Below, in pieces: positions 42,874-51,563 of a stretch of DNA of 64,000 nt. The notes under the pieces were generated by a model that saw only the letters and a program-made list of their open reading frames with translations, was not told where the DNA came from and did not search any database. How positions within the stretch are numbered: position 1 is the stretch's first letter; every line of letters begins with the position of its first letter. Source of the DNA: Subtercola boreus (lineage in GTDB: Bacteria > Actinomycetota > Actinomycetes > Actinomycetales > Microbacteriaceae); the NCBI RefSeq assembly GCF_003399645.1, contig NZ_NBXD01000007.1, positions 124,001 through 188,000 on the forward strand, read 5' to 3'. The position numbers and the translations under genes were made by a program.

Positions 42874-43545
42874 ATGACCGATCAGACTCCCCGGGTTCTG
42901 GTGGGCATTGTCGACGACCACGAATCGGTGCTGCTGGGCATCCGAGCCGCGTGTCTGGAAGCGGGGTACGAGGTCGTCGGCTACGGCGGAACGGTGGACG
43001 CCCTGCTCGAGAGCCTCGGCGGGCGCCCGGCCAATGTCATCGTGATGGATCTGAGTCTCGGCGACGGGTCGACGGTGACCGACAACGTTCTGCGCCTGCG
43101 AAAGACGGGTGCGGCCGTGCTGGTGCACAGCATCGCCGATCGCACTACGAGCATCCGGGAGGCCCTGGCGGCGGGTGCGGCCGGGGTGATTCCGAAGACC
43201 AGTGCCACCCGCATCGTCATGGCGGCCATCGCCAGCGTGGCGCGCGGCGACGTGCTGAACAATCTCGAGTGGGCCAGCGCCATCGACGCCGACCAGGAGT
43301 TCGCGAAAGCGCAACTGGGGCGACGCGAGCAGGATGTGCTGCACCTCTACGCGTCGGGGCTGCCTCTGAAAGCCGTCGCAGCAGAGCTCGGGATCGCGCC
43401 TTCGACGGCCCGGGAGTACCTCGACCGGGTGCGCGCGAAATACGTCGAGGTGGGCCGGCCCGCGCCCACGAAGGTCGACCTGCTGCGTCGGGCGGTCGAA
43501 GACGGCATCCTCGCCATCGACGATGTCAGCAATGTCGGCCGTTAG
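42874..43545 (+). CDS. LuxR/NarL-type response regulator
   Basis: 223-aa two-component response regulator. The receiver domain has acidic pair IVDDHES near residue 14, phospho-acceptor Asp59 in VIVMDLSLGDG and Lys in GVIPKTS. The C-terminal helix-turn-helix is LGRREQDVLHLYASGLPLKAVAAELGIAPSTAREYL, a NarL-type form. AGGGGGA precedes ATG 42874 at good spacing. It overlaps the sensor gene by 23 bp, so the two are translationally coupled. Target genes unknown; autoregulation through the upstream palindrome is likely. Confidence 0.92.
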   Translation: MTDQTPRVLVGIVDDHESVLLGIRAACLEAGYEVVGYGGTVDALLESLGGRPANVIVMDLSLGDGSTVTDNVLRLRKTGAAVLVHSIADRTTSIREALAAGAAGVIPKTSATRIVMAAIASVARGDVLNNLEWASAIDADQEFAKAQLGRREQDVLHLYASGLPLKAVAAELGIAPSTAREYLDRVRAKYVEVGRPAPTKVDLLRRAVEDGILAIDDVSNVGR

Positions 43546-44770
43546 CCGGGGCCCGGCCATCGAGTCAACCCTGATGCGCCTGCGCGGCGCGATCAGCCGT
43601 GCGCGGGTCGAGCGCATCCTCACCCAGGCCTCGGCGCTGTTCTGCCTCGTCTTCGCTGTGCAGACCATTCCGTCTGTCGCTGCATCCTCGGTGTACCTGC
43701 ACCCGACCTATGCGGCCGTCATCGTGATCGTGCTGTACGGGCTGATGTTCGTCATCCTCGTCACGAGTGTGGTGTTCCGCCGCAGGCTCGCCATCACGCA
43801 CATCGCCATGAGCATCTTCACGGTGGTCTACCTTCTCGCCCTGGCCTTCTGGCCGGTCGGACTGTTGCGCGGGGCCGGTTCGGTCGCCGACCAGCCCTGG
43901 CTCTGGTATCTGATCACCATCGCCATGACGTTCGCTGCCATGACCTTCTCGCTCGGCTGGGCCGTCTGGTACATCGTCTTCAGTTCGGCGGTGTACGTCT
44001 TCATCCGCACCCAGCCCGCCGGCGGCGCCGCCCACGTCAGCCTGGCCCTGATCGATGGCTTCTACGTGGTGCTGCTCGGTGCGTTCTCGCTGGCCTTCAT
44101 CACGGCGCTGCGGGCGGCGGCAGACCGGGTCGATGCGGCGCAGTCCACGGCGATGGAGCAGTACGCCGGGGCGGCCCGCAACCACGCCGCAGAGCTGGAG
44201 CGGCTCAAGGTGGATTCGCTGGTGCACGATACGGTGCTCAGCACCCTGATCTTCGCCGCCCGGGCCGAGACACCCGGCGAGCGCGAACTGGCGGTCGCCT
44301 TGAGCGCGGCCGCGCTCGAGACCCTCCAGGAGGCGCCCGACGCGTTCGACCCCGCCGTGGAGGTGAGCCTGTCTGAGCTCTCGAACCGGCTCGCCGATGC
44401 CGCCCAGCTGCTCAGCCCGCGCATCGTCTTCCCGCCCGTCCAGGCGGGTTCGGGCCGGGTTCCGGGCCGAGTGGCCGAGGCGGTCTTCACGGCCGCGCAG
44501 CAGGCGCTGATCAACAGCCTGCAGCACGCCGGCGACCTGGGCGACGATGTCGTGCGCACCCTCCTCGTGCGGGGCGAGCCCGGGGGTGGGTTCACCGTTC
44601 AGGTCTCCGACACGGGCCGGGGCTTCGATGTCGCCGACGTTCCGCGCGCCCGGCTGGGACTGCGCGTCTCCATCCGCGAACGCGTGGAGTCGGTGGGCGG
44701 CCGTGTGCGGGTGCAGTCGGTACCGGGGGGCGGAACATCCGTCATCCTGGAGTGGGGAGGCCAGGGGTGA
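43523..44770 (+). CDS. Sensor histidine kinase (HisKA_3-like, membrane)
   Basis: 415-aa membrane kinase. About five to six helices occupy residues 35-200, followed by a coiled-coil dimerisation region with the phospho-acceptor His in LKVDSLVHDTVLSTLIF. The ATPase domain has the N box FTAAQQALINSLQHAG, the G1-like VSDTGRGFD and VPGGGTSVILEW. No extracytoplasmic sensor domain is seen, so the signal is probably sensed in the membrane. ATG 43523 or ATG 43532 are both possible. The stop overlaps the next gene (GTGA). Confidence 0.9.
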   Translation: MSAMSAVSRGPAIESTLMRLRGAISRARVERILTQASALFCLVFAVQTIPSVAASSVYLHPTYAAVIVIVLYGLMFVILVTSVVFRRRLAITHIAMSIFTVVYLLALAFWPVGLLRGAGSVADQPWLWYLITIAMTFAAMTFSLGWAVWYIVFSSAVYVFIRTQPAGGAAHVSLALIDGFYVVLLGAFSLAFITALRAAADRVDAAQSTAMEQYAGAARNHAAELERLKVDSLVHDTVLSTLIFAARAETPGERELAVALSAAALETLQEAPDAFDPAVEVSLSELSNRLADAAQLLSPRIVFPPVQAGSGRVPGRVAEAVFTAAQQALINSLQHAGDLGDDVVRTLLVRGEPGGGFTVQVSDTGRGFDVADVPRARLGLRVSIRERVESVGGRVRVQSVPGGGTSVILEWGGQG

Positions 44771-45795
44771 TCGCCCCGACCCGCGCCATCGTGCTCGCCC
44801 TGGCGGGCCTCTTCTCGGCGTATCACCTGGTTCTGGCGGTCTACTCGATCGGTACCCCGTCGTCGCCCTGGCCGGTGTTCGCCGCAATGATCCTCTACGC
44901 GGTGGTCTCCGTCATGAGCCTCTGGCCGAGGAGCCCGCTCACCATGCCCGTGTGGCTGGCCGCGCTCAACGTGGCCGTCAGCATCGTGATGTCGATTCTG
45001 GTCTTCTCGCAGCTCGACGGCCGCATCGCCAACGGCTACGCGACCTGGTCGGTGGCCGCCGTCGGAACCCTCATGACGATCACCGCCGTGCGGCACCGGG
45101 CGGTCTTCGCCTGGTTGGGTGTGATCGGGCTGGCCGTGTGCGTCGTGGTGTGGGCGAACCCACTCGCGCTGACGACGACCGGAGTGATCGGAAGTGCAGT
45201 CTGGGTCGCGGTGGCACACGCCCTGAGCCGGGCCCTTGCCCAGGCCTCCCGCGACACGCAGCTCTTCGCCCGGGCAGAACTCGACGCCGCAGCGTGGCGT
45301 GCCACGCAGGAGGCGCAGCTCACCGAGGGGCGGTACCGGCTCGACAACATGAACCGCGTCGCTGGCCCGATGCTGCACCGCATCGTCGACCTCGGCGGCG
45401 ACATCAGCGCCGAAGAGCGCGAGGAGTGCCTGCATCTCGAGGGCGCGATCCGCGACGAGATCCGGGGCCGGTACCTGCTGAACGAAGACGTGCGCACCGA
45501 AGTACTCGCTGCCCGTCGGCGGGGTATCGAAGTCACGCTCCTCGACGACGGGGGGCTGGATGATCTCTCCGAGCGTGCACGCGACAGGATCCAGTCGCGC
45601 ATCGCCCGCACCATCTCGAGGTCACGCTCCGACCGGCTGATCGTGCGCACCGGTGTCGACAGCAGCACGGCGGCGGTGACGGTGGTCGGGTTGAAGGTCG
45701 GCGATGATCCGGGAGCTTCGGTTCTCGGCGCGGGTGGCGACGACGATGAGGTCGCCGAATGGCTCGAGATTCCTAAAGAAGCATCGCCGGGGTGA
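44767..45795 (+). CDS. Kinase-like membrane protein of the two-component operon, ATPase motifs missing
   Basis: 342-aa protein with four or five helices (residues about 8-150). A helical region follows, RYRLDNMNRVAGPMLHRIVDL, and then an alpha/beta part with RGIEVTLLDDGGLDDL. The layout imitates the partner sensor kinase: membrane domain, helical linker, C-terminal domain. The usual N, G1 and G2 boxes of a kinase ATPase are not recognisable. It may be a degenerate kinase or an accessory sensor. GTG 44767 has GGGGAGG seven bases upstream and overlaps the kinase stop. A strong terminator follows. I could not name the family. Confidence 0.75.
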   Translation: MIAPTRAIVLALAGLFSAYHLVLAVYSIGTPSSPWPVFAAMILYAVVSVMSLWPRSPLTMPVWLAALNVAVSIVMSILVFSQLDGRIANGYATWSVAAVGTLMTITAVRHRAVFAWLGVIGLAVCVVVWANPLALTTTGVIGSAVWVAVAHALSRALAQASRDTQLFARAELDAAAWRATQEAQLTEGRYRLDNMNRVAGPMLHRIVDLGGDISAEEREECLHLEGAIRDEIRGRYLLNEDVRTEVLAARRRGIEVTLLDDGGLDDLSERARDRIQSRIARTISRSRSDRLIVRTGVDSSTAAVTVVGLKVGDDPGASVLGAGGDDDEVAEWLEIPKEASPG

Positions 45796-45849
45796 GGGGC
45801 GCTGCGACGCCCCGCCCCGCAAGCGCCCCCCGGCGCCGGCGTAAAAATA

Positions 45850-45888
45850 CTGGGGGCCGGCGAAACGCCAACCCCCAGCAATTTTTTT
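45850..45888. terminator. Bidirectional intrinsic terminator
   Basis: CTGGGGGCCGGCG (45850-45862), AAA, CGCCAACCCCCAG (45866-45878) forms a GC stem with a 2-bp internal mismatch. ATTTTTTT follows on the plus strand, and TATTTTTAC follows on the minus strand (45842-45850). It can end both the two-component operon and the purK-accE transcript. Confidence 0.92.
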
Positions 45889-46083
45889 CGAACCATGACC
45901 GTAACCCGAATACGACCGTGACTCGCCCCCAAACACTCGCCTACTTACCCTAGACAGCGAGCATTTGGCGGTGAAACTCAAAAGAGAGACACCAAGCACT
46001 AGTAATACTGCGCCTATGTTCAGCAAAGGAATAGTCGGCACTTTGGGGGACACCCCCGCCGACACCCCGCCTGGTCGGTGTTC

Positions 46084-46320
46084 TCAGCCGTTCCAGCGAC
46101 CCGGCCCGGGTTCGACCGTGCCGCGCAGCGAGCGCTGGCTGCGCTGCCAGGCCGACTGGCCGCGCGACTCTGCCGCGCGCCGAGCATCGCCCTCCTCCGC
46201 CAGCAGCCCCTGCACGACGGCCGACACGGCGGCGAGCTCGGAGGCGCTGACGTTGCGGCTGGTGACCACGACGGGCACCGACGAGGACTCCGCCGGTTCG
46301 CCCTGCTGGACGTCGCTCAT
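46084..46320 (-). CDS. accE: Acyl-CoA carboxylase epsilon subunit
   Basis: 78-aa protein matching the small actinobacterial epsilon subunit that strengthens the alpha-beta carboxylase complex. The N-terminal VVVTSRNVSASELAAVSAVVQGLL strand-helix unit and the C-terminal SAWQRSQRSLRGTVEPGPGRW tail are the family pattern. ATG 46320 overlaps the purK stop (ATGA), so it is expressed with purK although its partners accD and birA lie 3 kb away. About 195 bp without a gene follow before the terminator. Confidence 0.85.
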   Translation of the reverse strand: MSDVQQGEPAESSSVPVVVTSRNVSASELAAVSAVVQGLLAEEGDARRAAESRGQSAWQRSQRSLRGTVEPGPGRWNG

Positions 46321-47480
46321 GCGTCTTCCGCGCCTTCGCTCAGATCGGCACCCAGCAGGGCTGCCGCGGCTCGCGCCTGGAACACCACGGTGTCGAGATC
46401 GTCGCCGGTCACCGTCACGTGCCCGACCTTCCGACCCGGCCTCGGATCTTTGCCGTAGTTGTGGATCTTCGCCGTCGGCTGGTCGGCCAGTGCGTGCGGA
46501 TACTGGTCGGCGAGGCTGCCGGTCGCCGGCCCGCCGAGAACGTTGACCATGACCGTGACGGGAGCACGGGCATCCGTCGCCCCGAGGGGGAGGTCGAGCA
46601 CCGCGCGAAGGTGCTGCTCGAACTGGCTGGTGACCGAACCCTCGATGCTCCAGTGCCCACTGTTGTGGGGGCGCATCGCCAGTTCGTTGACCAGCAGCCG
46701 GTCATCCGTGGTCTCGAAGAGCTCGACGGCGAGAACGCCCGTCACGCCGAGCTCGGTGGCGATGCGAGTGGCGATGGATGCGGCCAGCTCCCAGACCCGG
46801 GGGTTGATGCCCGGGGCCGGCGCGAACACTTCGCTGCAGACGCCCCGCCGCTGCACGGTCTCGACGACCGGCCAGAGCGCCGTGCCACCGGAGGGGCGGC
46901 GGGCGATCAGCTGCGCCAACTCGCGGCGGAACTCCACCCGCTCCTCGGCGAGCAGCGCCCCGCCCCGGCCGTCTTCGTTCAGGGCGGTGAACCAGTCGGC
47001 GGCCTCAGCCGCTCTCGTCACCAGGCGCACTCCTTTGCCGTCATAGCCGCCGCGGGAGGTCTTGATGACGGCTTCGCCACCGTGGTCGGCGAGGAATGCC
47101 TCGAGCTCGTCTTCGTTCGACACCTCGGCCCAGTCGGGCATCGGAACGCCCAGCTCGCCGAGTCGACGGCGCATGGCGAGCTTGTCCTGCGCGAAGCGCA
47201 GGGCATCCGGACCGGGCTGCACCGAGTGGCCGGCCGCGACGAGCTGTCTGAGAATGGTCTCAGGAACGTGTTCGTGGTCGAACGTGACCACGTCGACGGT
47301 CTGGGCGAACGCCAGTACCGTCCGGGGGTCGCGGTAGTCGCCGACGACTGTGGCCGCCAGATGGGCCGACGAACCCTCGTTCTCGGCCAGAACCTCCAGT
47401 TCGAGCCCCAGATTCACCGCCGCCGGGATCATCATCCGGGCCAGCTGGCCTCCACCAATCACTCCGATGCGCACTGTCAC
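46317..47480 (-). CDS. purK: N5-carboxyaminoimidazole ribonucleotide synthase
   Basis: ATP-dependent step of purine synthesis that makes N5-CAIR from AIR and bicarbonate; PurE (51564) does the next step. ATP-grasp enzyme of 387 aa. IGVIGGGQLARMM is at the N-terminus, then VVTFDHEHVP, VIKTSRGGYDGKGVRLV (ATP loop), ELAMRPHNSGHWSIEGSVTSQFEQHLRAV near the catalytic centre and KIHNYGKDPRPGRKVGHV at the end. The start is GTG 47480, exactly 6 nt after TACAGT; the alternative GTG 47474 is less well placed. Confidence 0.96.
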   Translation of the reverse strand: MTVRIGVIGGGQLARMMIPAAVNLGLELEVLAENEGSSAHLAATVVGDYRDPRTVLAFAQTVDVVTFDHEHVPETILRQLVAAGHSVQPGPDALRFAQDKLAMRRRLGELGVPMPDWAEVSNEDELEAFLADHGGEAVIKTSRGGYDGKGVRLVTRAAEAADWFTALNEDGRGGALLAEERVEFRRELAQLIARRPSGGTALWPVVETVQRRGVCSEVFAPAPGINPRVWELAASIATRIATELGVTGVLAVELFETTDDRLLVNELAMRPHNSGHWSIEGSVTSQFEQHLRAVLDLPLGATDARAPVTVMVNVLGGPATGSLADQYPHALADQPTAKIHNYGKDPRPGRKVGHVTVTGDDLDTVVFQARAAAALLGADLSEGAEDA

Positions 47481-47486
47481 CCATCC

Positions 47487-47492
47487 ACTGTA
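47487..47492 (-). promoter_or_regulatory. -10 box (TACAGT) for leaderless purK mRNA
   Basis: Minus-strand TACAGT lies 6 nt before GTG 47480 and is identical to the punA box. No ribosome-binding site intervenes. Confidence 0.45.
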
Positions 47493-47585
47493 CTCACGGC
47501 GATGTGCCCGCGACGTGTCTATCAAGCCTCCCGGGCGTGACACGGGGGGAGGGCCGCAACACAGGGAATCCCGAAACGAACCCCT

Positions 47586-47591
47586 TATAGT
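47586..47591 (+). promoter_or_regulatory. Possible -10 (TATAGT) of gtrA-like gene
   Basis: TATAGT lies in the AT-rich part of the 186-bp divergent purK/gtrA gap, about 75 nt before TTG 47667. No clear -35. Confidence 0.3.
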
Positions 47592-47666
47592 GCATACGAC
47601 ATAACTATTCCGACGAAACAGCGGGCCGTTCCCATTCCGACAGGGCTCCGCAAGAAGGCACTGGGT

Positions 47667-48194
47667 TTGAACGGGTTGAAACGGTTGGCAGAGCGCGCCT
47701 GGAGCGGCTTCCTCACCTACGCTCTGAAGTTCGGCGTCGTCGGCTTCGCTGGCTTCATCATCGACATCGGTCTCTTCAACCTGCTGTTCCTCGGCGCATT
47801 CGGCACCGGGCATTTCTACTCCACGGCCATCGGTGCGAAACTCATCTCGACGACCGTGGCCATCGTCTTCAACTGGGTCGGCAACCGCTACTGGACCTTT
47901 CGCGAGAACCGGCGCAAGAACGTCGGCCTCGAGCTCGTCGAGTACGGACTGGTGTCGATCGGCGGCCTCATCATCGCCGAGGGGTGCATCTGGTTCACGC
48001 ACCACGTGCTCGGCCTGACAAGTGTGCTGGCGACGAACATCGCCGCGAACGGTGTGGGCCTCGTGCTCGGCACCGCTTTCCGCTTCGTGCTCTACCGGTA
48101 CTGGGTCTACGGCAAGCAGCGCAGCGACGGGCTGCACAACCTCGCCGCGCTTGCGGCGGAGCGTGAGCGCGAGGGCGCACTCGTCGGCAGCTGA
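47667..48194 (+). CDS. GtrA-family membrane protein
   Basis: 175-aa protein with four hydrophobic helices. The conserved GtrA pattern is FGVVGFAGFIIDIGLFNLLF, then STTVAIVFNWVGNRYWTFREN (the typical NYxxxRxWTF-like segment) and NGVGLVLGTAFRFVLYRYWVY. Members are thought to help move polyprenyl-linked sugars across the membrane for cell-surface polysaccharide modification, which would suit the mannose and rhamnose genes in this window. TTG 47667 has AAGAAGG eight bases upstream. Confidence 0.88.
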   Translation: MNGLKRLAERAWSGFLTYALKFGVVGFAGFIIDIGLFNLLFLGAFGTGHFYSTAIGAKLISTTVAIVFNWVGNRYWTFRENRRKNVGLELVEYGLVSIGGLIIAEGCIWFTHHVLGLTSVLATNIAANGVGLVLGTAFRFVLYRYWVYGKQRSDGLHNLAALAAEREREGALVGS

Positions 48195-48247
48195 CGCGCA
48201 CTCGTGGGCAGCCGACGCGCCCGCCCACGCCCGCCGCACTGACCCCG

Positions 48248-48263
48248 CGTTTTGCGCAAAACG
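48248..48263. repeat. Perfect 16-bp palindrome CGTTTTGCGCAAAACG at a convergent junction
   Basis: It lies 54 bp after the gtrA-like stop and 16 bp before the end of the PH-domain gene. The core TTTTGCGCAAAA recurs twice at 56873-56922, at another convergent junction. Confidence 0.7.
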
Positions 48264-48278
48264 GGCACCGCTCGTGGC

Positions 48279-48791
48279 TCAGGCGCGGCCGTAGGCCTCG
48301 TCACCGAGTTCGGCGAGGGCCGCGACGACCAGTCCGGCGTGGGGTACGTCCCGAATGACCAGCGGATGCTCGGAGCCCGAATGCACCGTGACGTCACCGG
48401 AGCGGAAGAGCGGTTGCAATCCGCGGCGCGTCAGTGTCACGTCGTGTCCGCGGAGGAGCGACGCCTCCTGCCGCTCGCGCTGCAGAAGGCCCCGCACGCT
48501 GATCACCCGTCGCGTGGTGATGGTGCAGCGCGCAGTCAGCCAGCGGAGCGTCGGCACCAGCCAGAACAGCAGCACGAGCACCGCTGCGACGACGATGGCC
48601 GCGGAGTTCTGCCACTCCTCGGCGAACCGGCCGAGGAAGTAGCCGCTCATCGCAGCGATGGCGACGAGCGCAACCGTGGGCCAGAACAGCTGCCGACCGT
48701 GCGCGCGATACCGGGCCACGATCTGCTCGGGCGGCAGCTCAGGCCTGAACACCGACGTGAAGCCGGGCTGGTGCGCATCTGAGGGGGGCAT
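48279..48791 (-). CDS. PH-domain (bPH2/YdbT-like) membrane protein
   Basis: 170-aa protein with two adjacent membrane helices (residues about 35-85, LFWPTVALVAIAAMSGYFLG and AIVVAAVLVLLFWLVPTL). A bacterial PH domain follows: ARCTITTRRVISVRGLLQRERQEASLLRGHDVTL. The role is unknown; related proteins are small membrane modules often found next to birA in actinobacteria. ATG 48791 begins 7 bp after the birA stop, so it is part of the birA transcript. Confidence 0.82.
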   Translation of the reverse strand: MPPSDAHQPGFTSVFRPELPPEQIVARYRAHGRQLFWPTVALVAIAAMSGYFLGRFAEEWQNSAAIVVAAVLVLLFWLVPTLRWLTARCTITTRRVISVRGLLQRERQEASLLRGHDVTLTRRGLQPLFRSGDVTVHSGSEHPLVIRDVPHAGLVVAALAELGDEAYGRA

Positions 48792-48798
48792 GGGGCGC

Positions 48799-49644
48799 TC
48801 AGTACCTCAGGTGGGTCACGTCGCCGGCAGAGACGACGAGCTCGCCCGTGCCGTCGTCGCGGGTCACCCTGAGGCGGCCCGCCGCATCGAGCGCATCGGC
48901 CTGCCCCATGACGACATCGCCGGTCGGCAGCTCCACACGCACACGCCTGCCGAGGGTATCGCAGAGCTCCGAGACGACGGATGCCACGCCGCTCTCGGCC
49001 GCATCGCCCCCGGCCGCGAGGAACGAACGATAGAGCCGGGTGAACTCGACGAGGTAGCCCGCGAGAACGTCGTCGGCGGTGAATCCGCTCGCAACGGCGA
49101 GGGCCAGGGAGGTGGCGGTGGCCACCGGAAGCTGTTCGCGGGTCAGAAAGAGGTTCACGCCCGCGCCGACGACCACACCGGTGGCGCCGGGGAGGAGCTC
49201 GGAGAGCACCCCGCAGACCTTGGCGCCATCGATGAGCACGTCGTTGGGCCACTTCACGGCCGCCCGCGGCGTGCCCGCGCCGCCGGTGCCCGCGCCTGCG
49301 GCGCTCGCGGCACCCCGCCCGAGCACACCGTTCACCGCCCGAGCCATCGCCGCCCCGCCGATGAGTGGCAGCCAGCCCAGCGCCTCGATCGGCAGCGCTT
49401 CGCCGCCCATCAGCGGCGGTCGGAGCAGCACCGAGATGGCGAGCGACGCCCCCGCCGGGGCGCTCCAGACGCGGCCGAGCCGCCCGCGACCCGCGGTCTG
49501 GTTGTCGGTGACGACAACGGACAGGTCGGGCCAGCCCGCGGCATCCGGCCCGCCCGCGGCAGCGACCAGTACGGCGTTCGTCGACCCGGCCTCGCTCAGC
49601 CAGTCGAGGCGGGGAACCAGCGCGCGGCTCTGTGGGGCTTGCAT
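48799..49644 (-). CDS. birA: Biotin--[acetyl-CoA-carboxylase] ligase (group I, no DNA-binding domain)
   Basis: Attaches biotin to the carrier Lys of the carboxylase alpha subunit. The 281-aa product starts directly with the catalytic domain: WLSEAGSTNAVL, TDNQTAGRGRLGRVWSAP (biotin/ATP loop), VKWPNDVLIDGAKVCGVL and VVGAGVNLFL. No N-terminal helix-turn-helix, so it does not repress transcription. A short Ala-Gly-Thr insertion (residues about 109-125) precedes the KWPND motif. ATG 49644 follows TAGGGT by 6 nt and is divergent from accD. Confidence 0.95.
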   Translation of the reverse strand: MQAPQSRALVPRLDWLSEAGSTNAVLVAAAGGPDAAGWPDLSVVVTDNQTAGRGRLGRVWSAPAGASLAISVLLRPPLMGGEALPIEALGWLPLIGGAAMARAVNGVLGRGAASAAGAGTGGAGTPRAAVKWPNDVLIDGAKVCGVLSELLPGATGVVVGAGVNLFLTREQLPVATATSLALAVASGFTADDVLAGYLVEFTRLYRSFLAAGGDAAESGVASVVSELCDTLGRRVRVELPTGDVVMGQADALDAAGRLRVTRDDGTGELVVSAGDVTHLRY

Positions 49645-49650
49645 ACCTCG

Positions 49651-49656
49651 ACCCTA
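49651..49656 (-). promoter_or_regulatory. -10 box (TAGGGT) for leaderless birA mRNA
   Basis: Minus-strand TAGGGT lies 6 nt before ATG 49644. Confidence 0.4.
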
Positions 49657-49739
49657 GGGCCGACTGCCGTGTGGAACCTCTGGCAACACCTTGAGAATGT
49701 GGAGGATTCCGTCAACGGGTGGGCCAAAGCCCTGGCCGG

Positions 49740-49745
49740 TAGAGT
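49740..49745 (+). promoter_or_regulatory. -10 box (TAGAGT) upstream of accD
   Basis: TAGAGT lies 8 nt before GTG 49754 in the divergent birA/accD gap; no ribosome-binding site is visible. Confidence 0.4.
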
Positions 49746-49753
49746 GAACTCCC

Positions 49754-51355
49754 GTGAGTGAAGAAACAGCTTCGGGGCCCGACATGTACACCACTGCAGG
49801 CAAATTGACCGACCTCAAGAACCGCTACCACGAAGCCGTGACGCAGTCGGGTGAGGCCGCCATCGCGAAACAGCACGCCAAGGGTAAGAAGACTGCGCGC
49901 GAGCGCATCGAGCAGCTGCTCGACCACGGTTCCTTCGTCGAGCTCGACGAGTTCGTGCGCCACCGCACCCACGCGTTCGGCATGGAGAACAAGCGCCCCT
50001 ACGGCGACGCCGTCGTCACCGGAACCGGCACGATCCACGGCCGGCAAGTCGCCGTCTACGCCCAGGACTTCACCATCTTCGGCGGTTCCCTCGGCGAGGT
50101 CGCCGGCGAGAAGATCATCAAGGTGATGGACCTGGCACTGAAGACCGGCGTCCCGATCATCGGGATGCTCGACTCGGGTGGTGCGCGCATCCAGGAGGGT
50201 GTCGTGGCGCTCGGCAAGTACGGCGAGATCTTCCGGCGCAACACCCAGGCCTCGGGCGTCATCCCGCAGATCTCCATCATCATGGGCCCGGCGGCGGGCG
50301 GCGCCGTGTACTCGCCCGCCCTCACCGACTTCGTGATCATGGTCGACAAGACCAGCCAGATGTTCGTCACCGGCCCCGACGTGATCAAGACCGTCACCGG
50401 CGAAGACGTTGGTATGGAGGAGCTGGGCGGTGCGCTCACGCACAACACCATCTCGGGTGTCTCGCACTACCTCGCTAGCGATGAAGACGATGCCCTCGAC
50501 TACGTTCGCACGCTGCTCGGCTTTCTCCCCGACAACAACATGGCCGAGCTGCCGGTGTATGAGTCGACGGCTGAGCTCGAGATCACGGATGCCGACCACA
50601 AGCTCAACACGATCATCCCCGACAGCCCCAACCAGCCCTACGACATGCACACGATCATCGAGCACGTCGTCGACCACGCCGACTTCCTCGAGGTGCAGCC
50701 GCTGTACGCCCCGAACATCCTCATCGGATTCGGTCGCATCGAAGGCCGCTCGGTCGGTATCATCGCGAACCAGCCGAACGCGATGGCCGGAACGCTGAAC
50801 ATCGAGGCGGGCGAGAAGGCGGCACGGTTCGTGCGCTTCTGCGACGCGTTCTCGATTCCGATCGTCACCCTGGTGGATGTTCCGGGGTACCTCCCGGGAA
50901 CCGACCAGGAGTGGACCGGGGTCATCCGCCGCGGTGCGAAGCTGCTCTACGCGTACGCCGAGGCGACCGTGCCGCTCATCACCGTGATCGTGCGGAAGGC
51001 CTATGGCGGTGCATACATCGTGATGGGTTCGAAGCAGCTCGGCGCCGACCTCAACCTCGCCTGGCCGACCGCCGAGATCGCGGTCATGGGCGGGCAGGGT
51101 GCGGTGAACATCCTGTACCGTCCCGAGATCAAGCGTGCCGAGGAGGCGGGCGAGGATGTCGCGGCGGTGCGCACGAAGCTGGCGAACGAGTACACGTACA
51201 ACGTGGCGTCGCCGTTCCTCGCGGCGGAGCGCGGCGAGCTCGACGGGGTCATCGAGCCGGCGGCCACGCGGGTCGCGATCGTGAAGGGACTGCGGGCGCT
51301 CCGTACGAAGCGGGCGTCGCTGCCGGCGAAGAAGCACGGCAACATCCCGCTCTAG
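49754..51355 (+). CDS. accD: Acyl-CoA carboxylase beta subunit (carboxyltransferase)
   Basis: Transfers carboxyl from biotin to acetyl- or propionyl-CoA. The 533-aa product is of the PccB/AccD5 type. [21 protein letters not shown] is at the N-terminus, and the two oxyanion-hole segments are [23 protein letters not shown] and [50 protein letters not shown] lies in the first and [21 protein letters not shown] in the second carboxyltransferase domain. Start GTG 49754. Works with the alpha subunit (38845) and accE (46084). Confidence 0.96.
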   Translation: MSEETASGPDMYTTAGKLTDLKNRYHEAVTQSGEAAIAKQHAKGKKTARERIEQLLDHGSFVELDEFVRHRTHAFGMENKRPYGDAVVTGTGTIHGRQVAVYAQDFTIFGGSLGEVAGEKIIKVMDLALKTGVPIIGMLDSGGARIQEGVVALGKYGEIFRRNTQASGVIPQISIIMGPAAGGAVYSPALTDFVIMVDKTSQMFVTGPDVIKTVTGEDVGMEELGGALTHNTISGVSHYLASDEDDALDYVRTLLGFLPDNNMAELPVYESTAELEITDADHKLNTIIPDSPNQPYDMHTIIEHVVDHADFLEVQPLYAPNILIGFGRIEGRSVGIIANQPNAMAGTLNIEAGEKAARFVRFCDAFSIPIVTLVDVPGYLPGTDQEWTGVIRRGAKLLYAYAEATVPLITVIVRKAYGGAYIVMGSKQLGADLNLAWPTAEIAVMGGQGAVNILYRPEIKRAEEAGEDVAAVRTKLANEYTYNVASPFLAAERGELDGVIEPAATRVAIVKGLRALRTKRASLPAKKHGNIPL

Positions 51356-51421
51356 GCGCGCGCCGCGGGGTGCGGTCGTGGTGCGGGAGCACGCTGCCCG
51401 CCCGGCTTTCCCGCCGCGGCA

Positions 51422-51446
51422 CGAATCGACACGATTTCGGCATCCC
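51422..51446. repeat. Single copy of the CGAATCGACACG intergenic element
   Basis: The segment beginning CGAATCGACACGATTTCGG, in the accD-purE gap, shares its first 12 bases with the left arm of the hairpin at 38743-38809 and continues similarly to CATCC. Unlike that site, I see no inverted partner here. Confidence 0.5.
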
Positions 51447-51551
51447 GCTGTGCTCTGCGGCGAGGAGGCGTGAAAGAGTGCCCATTCTGCCGAAGGGCTC
51501 TGCCGGGGGGCTGGGTGGGCGGCCCGGATCGCGTCGCCGGGGGTGTGTCGG

Positions 51552-51557
51552 TACTGT
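51552..51557 (+). promoter_or_regulatory. -10 box (TACTGT) for leaderless purE mRNA
   Basis: TACTGT ends 6 nt before ATG 51564 with no ribosome-binding site. Confidence 0.45.
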
Positions 51558-51563
51558 TGAGCC

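Noticed and set aside
45622-46065. 147-codon minus-strand frame with a hydrophobic start
   Set aside because: It runs through the strong bidirectional terminator and into the 3' end of the third signalling gene, and it uses rare codons (TTA, CTA, ATA). More likely non-coding, possibly a small RNA.
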